A DNA stretch of 64,000 nt from Paradevosia shaoguanensis (lineage in GTDB: Bacteria; Pseudomonadota; Alphaproteobacteria; Rhizobiales; Devosiaceae), in assembly GCF_016801025.1 (NCBI RefSeq), contig NZ_CP068983.1:744001-808000 (forward strand), written 5' to 3'. A program made the position numbers and the translations under genes. The first letter of the stretch is position 1. Each line of letters starts with the position of its first letter. Below are positions 8,156-17,194 of this stretch, one piece after another. Below the pieces are notes generated by a model. The model saw only the letters and a program-made list of their open reading frames with translations, made no database searches and was not told the DNA's origin.

Positions 8156-8187
8156 GTGACATCAAAACATGTCACCAGCTATGTGAC
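8156..8187. promoter_or_regulatory. operator-like inverted repeat with a third half-site
   Basis: GTGACAT and ATGTCAC form an inverted repeat around six bases (8156-8175), and a further half-site ATGTGAC follows at 8181-8187. The group lies about 80 bases upstream of the gene at 8269. This is the arrangement expected for a dimeric HTH repressor with cooperative binding. Confidence 0.4.
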
Positions 8188-8268
8188 GCTGTTGCATGGG
8201 GGAACAACGGCTTTGCGAACCGCGTCTGCTAGCGGATCGATACCCCACCATATTCGACGGGTCAGATC

Positions 8269-8643
8269 ATGAAGGCAACCTCACGGCGCATCACACGCTC
8301 CGAAGCGGAATACCTTAACTCAATCACGCCTTTGACTCAGCGTGAACCGGACTATCCCTTTCCGTTTGAACTGGAAGAATTTGGGGACGACAATCCTCAG
8401 TGGGACAAGGTGCTCGACTATCTGACCCAGTCAAGCTGCCTCTCGTATCTCACAGCGGCAGGCTACCTTGAGCAGCTGACCACTGCCGCACAGTTTGTCC
8501 CTCAGATGGGGCCATTCAAAACGTCGATGGGGACGCTGTCGTTTGGCCTCTTCACGGCTGATCCTTCTGTGCCCGTAATGGCGCTCGCACCTAACGACGC
8601 ACCCAACGAAGTCGATTTCTTCATGTTCAAGAAGGCTGCTTAG
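8269..8643 (+). CDS. hypothetical protein of the element (124 aa)
   Basis: I do not recognise this small soluble protein. It has a basic N-terminus (KATSRRITRSEAEYLNS), a proline- and aromatic-rich middle, and ends MFKKAA. It has no membrane helix or signal peptide. It sits downstream of the XRE gene and the two operator-like palindromes and is closed by a hairpin at 8657, so it is probably a single-gene unit regulated by that repressor. Confidence 0.6.
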   Translation: MKATSRRITRSEAEYLNSITPLTQREPDYPFPFELEEFGDDNPQWDKVLDYLTQSSCLSYLTAAGYLEQLTTAAQFVPQMGPFKTSMGTLSFGLFTADPSVPVMALAPNDAPNEVDFFMFKKAA

Positions 8644-8656
8644 CAATTTCATATCC

Positions 8657-8682
8657 GAGATGGCGAGCGATCTCGCCATCTC
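8657..8682. terminator. 11-bp perfect hairpin after the 124-aa gene
   Basis: GAGATGGCGAG and CTCGCCATCTC pair perfectly around CGAT. The hairpin begins 14 bases after the preceding stop codon. A T-run is missing, so it may work as a pause or RNA-stabilising stem rather than a classical terminator. Confidence 0.45.
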
Positions 8683-9041
8683 GCCGCCAGGGCAGCACGG
8701 AAACTGCCCCAGGTTGAGAACAGACTATTGGATTTCTTAGGAAAACCAGGGCTCTTCGTCGGTAAGAAATAAGCTTGTTAAGCTTATGCTCTACCAGTTT
8801 TTGGTGTGATGGCGGCGATCACAGCTGATTGGCTCTGATAACACCTCAGTGGATGACACTAACACTCAACCTGCACAGAAGGCTGGACTCGCGAACCGAA
8901 CAATCCTGCACGCATTTCGGCACCCGCTCTTTTGCTGTTGCAACATGGTTTCCGTGAGTTACAACCGCCAATGAGATACAATTTCTCTATAAGTTGAGTT
9001 GATCGTGCTATTTGTTGCCACTCCTAGTTGGATGGCACCGG
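8683..9041. other. intergenic, AT-rich, one small inverted repeat
   Basis: No gene is seen here. At 8769-8787 ATAAGCTT and AAGCTTAT form an inverted repeat around GTT, which could be an operator for the nuclease/ATPase genes downstream. The TTG at 9012 would extend the next gene, but ATG 9042 looks more natural. Confidence 0.35.
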
Positions 9042-10268
9042 ATGGCTGAAGAAATTCTTTTTGACGGAAACAGCGCTTTGGATATCGCACGAGGATACCC
9101 ACAACATGCTGTAGACCGTGCGGACCGCTTCGGAGAGGACGAACTACTCAATAGCAGCACCGACCATCTGATAGGCATCATTCAAGCGGAATATGCTCTC
9201 GATATACCGACACTGCTAACGGATGATGTCTGGGTCGACGAAAAGGAAATTGAGTCGGCTCCTCGCCATAGCGGCTACCGCGACTATGGTTTCGCGCATG
9301 AGCAAAAGATCAGAGAGCACTATGTCGTCTTTCATTTGCCGTTCAAGGGTAACAGAGACATCTTTCGGGTCGAACCTTCTCGACGTATGCTATCAGGACT
9401 TAGAGCGGATATCGGGGCCCATGAACTGGTGATTTACTTCCCGACGAGTGGACGCGATCAGAAACAAATCCGGGCCGATATTGACGGCGCCATTGCCGAA
9501 ATTCGTCAGCACCTCGATCAGATTAAGAACGATCTTCGGAACATACCTGCTGAAATAGACAGCGCCGTTAGGTATTGGGTCGAGCAACGCAAAGCCACAC
9601 TTTTGCAACAGAAAGGAACGGTTGCCGCCCTTGGTTTCCCGATGAAGAAGCGTGCCGATGCGCCAATGACCTACCGTGCACCCGAACTAAGGAGAAGAAT
9701 TACTCCAGCAATAGCCAACACAACCACAACCGCTCCATTCACGCCCGAGCCAACAATGGACGAAGTCGACTACTCACACATTCTGACCATCATCGAGAAC
9801 ATGACAACAGTGATGGAACGAAGTCCCAAGGCCTTTCGGGGAATGGGCGAAGAGGATATCCGCTCCCACTTCTTGGTTCAGCTGAATGGCCAGTATGAGG
9901 GTAACGCGACCGGTGAAACCTTCAACGCTGAAGGTAAAACCGACATACTCGTGCGCTCCGAAAACGCCAATCTCTTCATTGCCGAATGCAAGATATGGCG
10001 TGGTGAAAAGGTTATGACGGAGACTATCGACCAACTACTTTCTTATGTTACTTGGCGCGACACAAAAACTGCGATCATCGTCTTTAATCGAAACAACAAT
10101 TTCAGTGCGGTTATAGACAGCGCGAAAAGTGCTTTAGCTACGCACTCCCGGTATCAGCGCGGACCATTTACGGAACGAGAAACGCGATTCCGATTTGTTC
10201 TCTCGAACCCGAACGACGCTGCAAAGGAGGTTGTCATCACTCTCATGCTTTTTGACATTCCTTCTTAG
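9042..10268 (+). CDS. restriction-endonuclease-like (PD-(D/E)xK) protein
   Basis: This protein of about 408 aa has a C-terminal nuclease fold signature: helix glutamates at 270-271 (GEEDIRSHFL), D301 in GKTDILV, and E315-C-K317 in LFIAECKIW. A conserved WRD-TKTAIIVF follows. That is the E-D-ExK set of Mg-dependent nucleases. Residues 140-195 look coiled-coil-like, and residues 1-135 are an unrecognised domain. There is no methyltransferase nearby, so it is not a classical restriction system. The ATPase gene at 10450 follows on the same strand after 181 bases. The two may form a defence pair, which is inference. Confidence 0.7.
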   Translation: MAEEILFDGNSALDIARGYPQHAVDRADRFGEDELLNSSTDHLIGIIQAEYALDIPTLLTDDVWVDEKEIESAPRHSGYRDYGFAHEQKIREHYVVFHLPFKGNRDIFRVEPSRRMLSGLRADIGAHELVIYFPTSGRDQKQIRADIDGAIAEIRQHLDQIKNDLRNIPAEIDSAVRYWVEQRKATLLQQKGTVAALGFPMKKRADAPMTYRAPELRRRITPAIANTTTTAPFTPEPTMDEVDYSHILTIIENMTTVMERSPKAFRGMGEEDIRSHFLVQLNGQYEGNATGETFNAEGKTDILVRSENANLFIAECKIWRGEKVMTETIDQLLSYVTWRDTKTAIIVFNRNNNFSAVIDSAKSALATHSRYQRGPFTERETRFRFVLSNPNDAAKEVVITLMLFDIPS

Positions 10269-10449
10269 CAAATTTTTTAGAGAGCCTTAGGTCACTGCAT
10301 GACGCTGGTTAGCGGGATGTGGCCCCGATTCCCAGAATGCATCGAGTACCTGCCGTCGCACTCGATCATGCCTCGCCAATCAGATGCTCTGAAATTTCTA
10401 ACTTTTTTAATATAACGCATAGTCACTTAGTCATTTCTTGGGGGATTTA

Positions 10450-12777
10450 ATGGCTAGCCGTTTTTCACCAGTGTTCTTCGCGTATCCGGGTCAACCACAG
10501 GATCTAGGATCGACCATCGAAGCTGCAGCTCGCTATGTTAACAATGGTCAGTCTAGTGATCTAGTACTCGTTTGGCCCGAGATGGGTGTATTTGGCCAAA
10601 TCATACCAGACACAGTCCGTGACAACATTAAGCATGCAAAAACTTTGGTGTTCGACATCACCAAGCCAAACCCCAATGTCTACTACGAAGCTGGCTTTGC
10701 GCTCGGTCTCGGCAAAACAATAGCCCCTGTTATTAACGCGTCATTCGCCGACTCGGTTGCACAAGTGCAGAAGGACGGACTTTTTGACAGTGTCGGGTAT
10801 CGCACCTACGAGAATAGCGAATCTCTTGCAACTATTCTTAGGAACCTGCCTGAAAGCAGTCTTCTCACGCTTTACAGTCGAGAAGTCGACACCAGCCAAC
10901 CACTTTTTGTGCTTGATACGCTGCACAAGACCGACTTCAGAAATGCGATCGTATCAGCGGTAAAAGCATCAAAAGTCCATTTCCGGAGCTTTGACCCTGT
11001 TGAGGTCGCGAGGTTCTCAGCGGTTTCCATGATTGCGCAAGTCAGTTCTTCCTCCGGGGTAGTTCTGCCATTATTGCCCTCACACATAGCGGACCATGAT
11101 AGACACAATCTACGTGCCGCGTTTATCGCCGGAATTTGCCACGGTCTCGAGCGTAGTGTGCTCCTTCTGCAGCAACGGCACTTCAGCGACGTAAACCCTG
11201 CCGACATTAGGGAATTTGTTACTCCGGTTACCGACGACAAGGCCATTGGATTGGTCGTCGAGGATTTCAGCAAAGCCGCCTTGGTGGCAAGTCAATCCAT
11301 CACGAGGATCGGAGCAAAACGCAAGCGGACCGCGCTTCAGCAAATCACTCTAGGGGCGTCCGCTGCAGAAAATGAATTTCGCACATTAGCAAACTATTTC
11401 GTTGAGACGGCCGAATTCGGCAAAACTTTACGAGGGGAAGTTAATGTTGTTGCTGGACGAAAGGGTTCAGGTAAGACAGCCATTTTCTTTCAGGCGCGTG
11501 ACAATTTTCGTGAGGATCGATCCGTATTTGTCACAGACCTGAAGCCAGAGTCTCACCAACTCAGTCTGTTTAGGGAGGAACTTCGAAAGATCGTCGATGT
11601 GGGGTCATTCGATCATACGTTGGCAGCCTTCTGGTATTTTCTGCTCCTAACGGAAGTCGTTCTCACAATGAAGCGGGAGTTTGATTTTCGCTCTCGTCAC
11701 GACCAAGGGGCACTAGAAGCTGTTAACGACATCGACCATTGGGTCGAGGCGTATCAGATTGGTGATAGCGGCGACTTCACGACACGGATCAACCGACTAG
11801 GTCGTTTTATAATTCAGGAGATAGAGGCGGCAAAAAGAAAGCGGCAAACGATATCTCCGGAGTTTCTGACGAACGTAATCTTCCGAGGTGGCGTTACCGA
11901 ACTAAAGAAGGTCATACTCAAGCACTCGTCAACTAAGTCATCCTTTGTCCTTCTGTTCGATAACATCGACAAAGGTTGGCCGACCAACGGCGTCGACGAG
12001 TTCGACGTGCGCCTCGTTAGGTTGCTTATCGAGACGCTGGACAAGATAAAGAGGGACCTTGCCAGCAGCCAACGCGAATTCCACTCCGTGGTCTTCCTTC
12101 GCAACGACATTTACGAGTTACTGGTCAACGCCACACCCGACCGAGGAAAGGCTGGTCAAGTTCGCATCGACTGGACTGACAGGGCAAAACTGAAACAGGT
12201 TATTTTTAAGCGCTTGCAATCAAATACGAAATCTACGTCAAAAAATTTCGAGCAATTGTGGAGAGAGTTTTTTCCACAACTAGTTGATGGCCAAGATTCC
12301 TTTGACTTCTTGGTTGATCACTGCCTAATGCGCCCCCGTTTCCTTATAAACATCATCGAAAATGCGATTTCAAACGGCATCAATCGGGGCCACCAAGCTG
12401 TTGATCAGCAAGATTGCATCGATGCTGTTAGGCAACACTCTCTATATTTGATCGATGATTTTGGCTTCGAGATTCAAGACGTTTCAGGAATTGCATCCGA
12501 TATATTATACTCTTTAGTCGGCTCAGAGAAAGCTCATACCAAAGCTGATTTTATCAAGAAGTTTGAGGACTTTGGCTTGGGTCAGGATGACGCTCAGCGA
12601 GCCTTTACCCTAATGATGTGGTATGGGGTCATTGGCCTGAAAGGCAAGGACGGTCGCGACCGGTACATCTACGATTTCGAGTACAATGCAAAGCGGCTTG
12701 AAGCTGAGGCTAAGCTTATGGGGGCGGACGGGATCTATGTCACCAATCCGGCCCTTCATGTCGCTCTGTCAAGCTGA
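10450..12777 (+). CDS. TIR/deoxyribosyltransferase-like domain fused to P-loop ATPase (Sll1717-like)
   Basis: This 775-aa protein starts at ATG 10450, with GGGGGA six bases upstream. Residues 1-140 look like a TIR-like or nucleoside-deoxyribosyltransferase fold: FFAYPGQP at 10-16 and FDITKPNPNVYYEAG at 68-82, a signature found in many NAD- or nucleotide-acting defence effectors. Residues 150-280 form a second Rossmann-like unit. A P-loop NTPase follows, with Walker A GRKGSGKT at 336-343 and Walker B FVLLFDNID at 499-507, and a helical C-terminus. The ATPase part resembles what databases call the Sll1717 family. A sensor-effector role in abortive infection is plausible but unproven. No membrane segment is seen. 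Confidence 0.72.
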   Translation: MASRFSPVFFAYPGQPQDLGSTIEAAARYVNNGQSSDLVLVWPEMGVFGQIIPDTVRDNIKHAKTLVFDITKPNPNVYYEAGFALGLGKTIAPVINASFADSVAQVQKDGLFDSVGYRTYENSESLATILRNLPESSLLTLYSREVDTSQPLFVLDTLHKTDFRNAIVSAVKASKVHFRSFDPVEVARFSAVSMIAQVSSSSGVVLPLLPSHIADHDRHNLRAAFIAGICHGLERSVLLLQQRHFSDVNPADIREFVTPVTDDKAIGLVVEDFSKAALVASQSITRIGAKRKRTALQQITLGASAAENEFRTLANYFVETAEFGKTLRGEVNVVAGRKGSGKTAIFFQARDNFREDRSVFVTDLKPESHQLSLFREELRKIVDVGSFDHTLAAFWYFLLLTEVVLTMKREFDFRSRHDQGALEAVNDIDHWVEAYQIGDSGDFTTRINRLGRFIIQEIEAAKRKRQTISPEFLTNVIFRGGVTELKKVILKHSSTKSSFVLLFDNIDKGWPTNGVDEFDVRLVRLLIETLDKIKRDLASSQREFHSVVFLRNDIYELLVNATPDRGKAGQVRIDWTDRAKLKQVIFKRLQSNTKSTSKNFEQLWREFFPQLVDGQDSFDFLVDHCLMRPRFLINIIENAISNGINRGHQAVDQQDCIDAVRQHSLYLIDDFGFEIQDVSGIASDILYSLVGSEKAHTKADFIKKFEDFGLGQDDAQRAFTLMMWYGVIGLKGKDGRDRYIYDFEYNAKRLEAEAKLMGADGIYVTNPALHVALSS

Positions 12778-12866
12778 CCTTCAAAAGTAGGTGAAGTGTT
12801 GCTGCTGGATTGCATCGGTAAGCTCCTCTCTTGAGGAACCCGATCCCCAGGATTGCCCCCCCTTGC

Positions 12867-13946
12867 TCATATTACCTCACCAGCTTGCGAGTTCAGCCTA
12901 TTGATAAGGTCTCGGGCTCGTGAGCTAACGGAAGTCTGCTCCAGGTGAGCATACCGCATCGTCGTCCTGATGTCGGAATGTCCGAGGATTGCACGAACCT
13001 CATAAACACTCATGCCAAGCTGAACCAACCGGGATGCATGAGTGTGCCTCAGCGTATGCATTGAGCAATCGGTCAGCCCAGCCCGGTCAAAAGCCTTCCG
13101 CAGCGCGATCACGCGGTAACCTCGAGGACCACCATTCTTGTTGGTGAAGACGTGCTCTGAAGTCTTATTGGCCCAACGTCGCGACAAGACCTCAAACACC
13201 CTGTCGGTCATGAACAGCACGCTCTCGTTCTGAACCTTTGAGCGCCACAGCTTGATCATCCGATTAGGCAGATCAATCCTCTCCCAGCTGATATCGGCGA
13301 TTTCGCTGTACCTGGCCCCGGTATCAAGAAGCAGAACAACGAGATCGTAGTTGTCTTGCATCTCCTGCTGCTTACGTGGCTCCCGCAGTTCAACCGGAGC
13401 CAGACCGTTTCCAACCCTCGTCGGATCAAGGGCAGCGAGCAGGCGAGCTTCTTCAGCTGACGTCAAATAGCGGGTTCGTCCACTTGAAACCTTGACAGTC
13501 GGAGCGTGGATTTCGGGGATTTCGAAACCCGCTTTTCGCGCCGCATTCATGGCCCCAATGATGAAGTTGAGCTCGTGTTTGATCGTTTGGGCAGCTATTC
13601 CGGCTTTCGCACGTGTAGTCCGATAGTGTTCGAGATCGTCACTGGTGAGCATTGAAGCGAGCATCGATCCTTTAAGAATACGAAGGATCGTCTTTCGCCT
13701 GCTGACGAGATTTCTGTGATTGGCAGTACCGGTCTTACTGTCCAAGAACCGCTGCAACGTTGCCTCAAGCGTCATCGGCTTCTTTTTGCCCAGGACGACC
13801 TCTGCATAGACGTCCGCCCTTAACTGAGCCTCGATCCGCTCTGCGATCTTCCGATCGGTCGTCCGAGTAGATTTGATGAAGTGGCGACCGTTGAGCTGAA
13901 ATTGGACGTACCAGAATTTAGAGTTTCCGCGTTTTACGAGAGGCAT
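12867..13946 (-). CDS. tyrosine recombinase/integrase of the element
   Basis: This 359-aa integrase starts at ATG 13946, with AGGAG seven bases upstream; a longer frame to 13988 lacks support. An arm-binding N-terminus (residues 1-55) and a SAM-like core-binding domain (about 56-150) precede the catalytic domain. All active-site residues are present: R212 in TGARYSEI, K237, H297-xx-R300 in MHTLRHTHAS, H323 in LGHSDIRTT, and Y332 in RYAHL. It should integrate and excise the element at the tRNA-Gly anticodon loop. It lies about 3.5 kb from the right att site rather than next to it, and is divergent from the polymerase gene with about 100 bases between starts. Confidence 0.92.
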   Translation of the reverse strand: MPLVKRGNSKFWYVQFQLNGRHFIKSTRTTDRKIAERIEAQLRADVYAEVVLGKKKPMTLEATLQRFLDSKTGTANHRNLVSRRKTILRILKGSMLASMLTSDDLEHYRTTRAKAGIAAQTIKHELNFIIGAMNAARKAGFEIPEIHAPTVKVSSGRTRYLTSAEEARLLAALDPTRVGNGLAPVELREPRKQQEMQDNYDLVVLLLDTGARYSEIADISWERIDLPNRMIKLWRSKVQNESVLFMTDRVFEVLSRRWANKTSEHVFTNKNGGPRGYRVIALRKAFDRAGLTDCSMHTLRHTHASRLVQLGMSVYEVRAILGHSDIRTTMRYAHLEQTSVSSRARDLINRLNSQAGEVI

Positions 13947-14046
13947 GGAAGGCTCCTTTCCTGAGAGCGCCTTCCCCCCGACATCCATCCGCAGACAACA
14001 ACAAGTTCACGGCGTCATGGGAGCCACCACCGCTTAGTTCAACCCC

Positions 14047-16764
14047 TTGGTGGACCCTTCTTTTTTCATGCCGGAGCTCTTGTCAAAAAGAACGATCTTT
14101 CCATCTACCCGCTTACGAAGCAGCATTGTGGGGGCAGGCATGCAGAGTTCCAATCGTCATCGTTTTCGTATTTCCCCGCCCTGGGCCGGAGAAGAATTTC
14201 TTGATGTAGAAATTCCACTCAGCCGCATCGCTCCGGCGCCGAGGAGAAACGAGAAGCCAACAAGCTTCTTGCTCATTGGCTTTGACACCGAATATCAGTC
14301 GATTGATGCCGTTGATCGCGACGACATTCACGCTGGTGAAGCCAAGAATGAGGTAATCTCGTACCAATACTGGGTCAGCGCTGTTCATCGTGATCTGCGC
14401 AAGGCCACCACGGAGGCCAGTGGTATTATCCTTCCTAACGAGGGCGAGCGTCTCCCGTTTGCGGACTTCATCGCTTCAGTAATTGGAGCGTATGCTCAAA
14501 AATTTCCAGATGAAGTGCTTCCTTTCAACGTCTACTTGATTGGGCACTTCACCCGAGCTGACTTGCCGGCGTTTGAGGACTTTGCCTTAACGGCGAAACA
14601 ATTGTCGGCTATCAGGAACACCTTTGTTTCTGTGGACAGCAAGGTATCCCTTGGCATCTCTGGGGATGAAGGAGGAAGAGGCTCTTTCCTCGTGCAATTG
14701 CGCGACACGATTTTGTTGGCTCCTGGGAACGCAAAATCGCTGGCCGATATCGGAGAAATTGTTGGCCTGCCCAAGATTGCCTTGGCAAACGACCCCGACG
14801 AGGATGTGCGCATCAAAGAGAACATGAAGCAATTCTATATCGAGAATTGGGACTTGTTCCGCCACTACGCCATTCGCGACGCTGAAGTTTGTGTGCGATA
14901 CGCTGAAAAGGTCATGCGTCAGTTCGATACTCTCTTCGAGACCTTTAAGCTCCCAATTACGTTGACCCAGTTCGGCACCAAAAAGGTACTGCAAGATTGG
15001 GCTGAGCGCGGTTGGAACTCCCTGACGATTCTTGGTCGCGAAAAGATTGAAACCAAACAGTTCGTAAAGAAACTCGGGTATTTCCGCAAAGAGACTAAGA
15101 AGCCCTATCAGAGCAAGGTGCACCACAATGTATCGCTAGCTGCCGACACCTATCACGGCGGACGAAACGAGCAGTTCGCCTTCGGCATTTGTGATGAAGG
15201 CGAATGGAGGGATCATGACCTCAGCTCGGCCTACACTACTGCCATGTCGCTTATTGGGACGCCGAATTGGGAGACACTCCGGTCATTCGACAGCGTCGAC
15301 GACCTCAACATCACCGATCTCGCGTACGCAGTAGTGGACTTCGAGTTCCCCGATGCAGTTCGGTTTCCAACACTTCCTGTTCGCACGGCCAACGGCATTC
15401 TTTTCCCTCGCAAAGGACGATCGGAATGCTCCGCACCAGAGATCATGTTGGCAAAATCGCTCGGTGCCAAGATGGCGATCTATGAGGGAGTACGTGTCGA
15501 CTCCGATAAATCCGTTCCGATTTTCAAGAACTTCATCGTTGAATGTATCGGCGAACGATCAAAGCACCCCAAAGGTAGCTTCGAAAATCTCTTTTGGAAG
15601 GAAGTCGGAAATAGCACTTACGGGAAGACAGCCCAGGGCTTGAGGGAGAAGCGGATTTACGATCACCGCGAGGACCAAATGGTCCTCTTGCCCGAAAGTG
15701 AGATCACACAGCCATATTTCGCATCCTTTATTACCTCGTATGTTCGTGCCGTGCTTGGAGAAATCCTCAATGCCTTCCCGCCGGACGTCCAGGTGTTTAG
15801 CGTCACGACTGACGGCTTCCTCTCCAACGCAAGCGACGAACAGGTACTTGCAGCCACATCAGGTGAACTTTTCACCTCGTTCAGTGATGCCCGCAAGGCG
15901 CTCGACGTTGATAGCGTGCCTTTGGAAGTGAAGCATCAAATTCGCCAACCGATCGGTTGGCGAACGCGTGGCTCTGCCACGCTGAAATGCGGCTCTTCTA
16001 ATGACAACAACATTGTTCTGCAAAAGGGAGGCATTAAAACCAATCGTTTCTTCAACACGATTCAAGAAAATACGTTCGTTGCAGAGCTATTCCTCAATCG
16101 TTATCCAGAGCAGACGATACAATACACGTCAGGTATCGGCCTAAAGGATATGGTTCGTTACGAGGCTGATTTCGTCAGCCGTTCCGTGACAAAGCGCCTG
16201 TCTATGGAATACGACTGGAAACGTCGTCCCCTGAATTCAACAGATCGCTCTGTTGAATTCAATGGCACCACGTATACGCACCTGTCGTTTGATACAGAGC
16301 CGCTAACCGATGACGTGGAGTTCCGAAATCTTCGTGACGCCTGGGATAAGTACAACGACAGGACCAGGAAAACTCTCAAGAGCGTTGCCGACTACGAAGA
16401 ATTTCAGCGCTTTCTGGAGACACAAAAACTCTCCAAGAATAGCAAGCGTTATCTCCGCAAGAAGGATGGGGCCATAAGCCGTTTGCGGCGAGATTTGACC
16501 CGAGCATTCAAAGGTCAACAAGCAGGCTTCGACAAGGCATCTGCAAGGTTAGGGAAAATCTCTCACCAAGATTTCATTGAGGCATTAGCCTCATGCGGAG
16601 TTTCATGCAAAATATCAGATTTGGATAACGCCAAGCGGCAGGTCTTCAAGCCACACCAGTCAGTACGAGAGCCACAAACTATGAAGGCAATATCGCTTTT
16701 GAAGGAGCTTTATTACCCTGAACTAGATATTGACTGTTTCTTTGAAACGAGTAATATCTCATAA
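14047..16764 (+). CDS. family B DNA polymerase, probable primer-independent PolB (piPolB)
   Basis: Up to 905 aa from TTG 14047; ATG 14140 (residue 32), with GGGGGCA upstream, is an equally good start. The exonuclease motifs are present: FDTEY at 79-83 (Exo I), GHFTRADLPAF near 166-176 (Exo II region), and YAIRD at 274-278 (Exo III, Yx3D). Polymerase motifs follow: YHGG at 369-372, motif A D391-LSSAY396, motif B K518-xxx-NSTYG526, and motif C TTDG at 587-590. After motif C comes R639-T-R-G642, where I recall piPolBs having KTRG. The 63 residues between motifs B and C leave room for a TPR2-type insertion. No terminal protein gene is seen. It probably replicates the excised element, with proofreading. 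A protein-primed PolB is the main alternative. Confidence 0.85.
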   Translation: MVDPSFFMPELLSKRTIFPSTRLRSSIVGAGMQSSNRHRFRISPPWAGEEFLDVEIPLSRIAPAPRRNEKPTSFLLIGFDTEYQSIDAVDRDDIHAGEAKNEVISYQYWVSAVHRDLRKATTEASGIILPNEGERLPFADFIASVIGAYAQKFPDEVLPFNVYLIGHFTRADLPAFEDFALTAKQLSAIRNTFVSVDSKVSLGISGDEGGRGSFLVQLRDTILLAPGNAKSLADIGEIVGLPKIALANDPDEDVRIKENMKQFYIENWDLFRHYAIRDAEVCVRYAEKVMRQFDTLFETFKLPITLTQFGTKKVLQDWAERGWNSLTILGREKIETKQFVKKLGYFRKETKKPYQSKVHHNVSLAADTYHGGRNEQFAFGICDEGEWRDHDLSSAYTTAMSLIGTPNWETLRSFDSVDDLNITDLAYAVVDFEFPDAVRFPTLPVRTANGILFPRKGRSECSAPEIMLAKSLGAKMAIYEGVRVDSDKSVPIFKNFIVECIGERSKHPKGSFENLFWKEVGNSTYGKTAQGLREKRIYDHREDQMVLLPESEITQPYFASFITSYVRAVLGEILNAFPPDVQVFSVTTDGFLSNASDEQVLAATSGELFTSFSDARKALDVDSVPLEVKHQIRQPIGWRTRGSATLKCGSSNDNNIVLQKGGIKTNRFFNTIQENTFVAELFLNRYPEQTIQYTSGIGLKDMVRYEADFVSRSVTKRLSMEYDWKRRPLNSTDRSVEFNGTTYTHLSFDTEPLTDDVEFRNLRDAWDKYNDRTRKTLKSVADYEEFQRFLETQKLSKNSKRYLRKKDGAISRLRRDLTRAFKGQQAGFDKASARLGKISHQDFIEALASCGVSCKISDLDNAKRQVFKPHQSVREPQTMKAISLLKELYYPELDIDCFFETSNIS
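16232..16261. repeat. 13-bp perfect inverted repeat inside the polymerase gene
   Basis: TGAATTCAACAGA and TCTGTTGAATTCA pair perfectly around TCGC within the coding frame. A stem this long inside a gene is unlikely by chance. It could be an mRNA structure, a protein-binding site, or part of a replication signal. Confidence 0.5.
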
Positions 16765-16772
16765 GAGACAGC

Positions 16773-16823
16773 AAATCCGTAAATGTTACTTCCCATACAC
16801 CCATATACAACTTTTACGGATTT
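16773..16823. terminator. terminator-like inverted repeat after the polymerase gene
   Basis: AAATCCGTAAA (16773-16783) and TTTACGGATTT (16813-16823) are complementary arms with a 29-base loop, followed by an AT-rich tract (TATATTATTTCTTATT). It begins eight bases after the polymerase stop codon and lies between convergent genes. It may end transcription from the left or, given the AT richness, be part of an origin. Confidence 0.45.
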
Positions 16824-16924
16824 ATATTATTTCTTATTCTACTTGCTTTGCGATCTGACATTTTGTTTGGTCTGCTTCCTGTGCAGGGCACAGGAAGCTC
16901 GACGAATGTCGGTTGCATAACCCA

Positions 16925-17194
16925 TTACGTAGACCTTTGTACAAGCTTCTGCTTAGCCAGCTTCCGCCGACAGTTGTACCAGTAGGTCAATGCACCCTTT
17001 TCCGTTAGGTTAGCACCTTCGATGAAGGCTTTTACCACTACCTCTTGGGGCTCATTTTCCAGCTTCGTATAGATAGCCATCGCAGCCTCGATCTTGGGTT
17101 TGCCCTGATCAATCAGAACCTTCCCCTCAGCAATAGCCGCTTCAATGGCCTCCCCGGAACCAACAGCCGCTTTGCCCTTAGCTTTTTCCGTCAT
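16925..17194 (-). CDS. small hypothetical protein near the right att site
   Basis: This 89-aa basic, Ala/Lys/Glu-rich protein has no membrane segment. Its C-terminal half (FIEGANLTEKGALTYWYNCR) looks like a small helical DNA-binding module, but I cannot assign a family. It is the last gene before the right repeat, with a good ribosome site (GGAGA) upstream of ATG 17194. It is a position where excision factors are often encoded, but there is no sequence support for that role. It may be transcribed from the orphan tRNA promoter at 17557-17585. Confidence 0.6.
   Translation of the reverse strand: MTEKAKGKAAVGSGEAIEAAIAEGKVLIDQGKPKIEAAMAIYTKLENEPQEVVVKAFIEGANLTEKGALTYWYNCRRKLAKQKLVQRST

Noticed and set aside
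14047-14139. The first 31 codons of the polymerase frame as certain protein
   Set aside because: TTG 14047 has no convincing ribosome site, while ATG 14140 has GGGGGCA before it. I kept the long frame in the coordinates but do not rely on these residues.
14047-16764. Protein-primed polymerase of a linear plasmid
   Set aside because: No long terminal inverted repeats or terminal protein gene are seen, and site-specific integration by a tyrosine recombinase implies a circular form. It is not fully excluded without a phylogeny.
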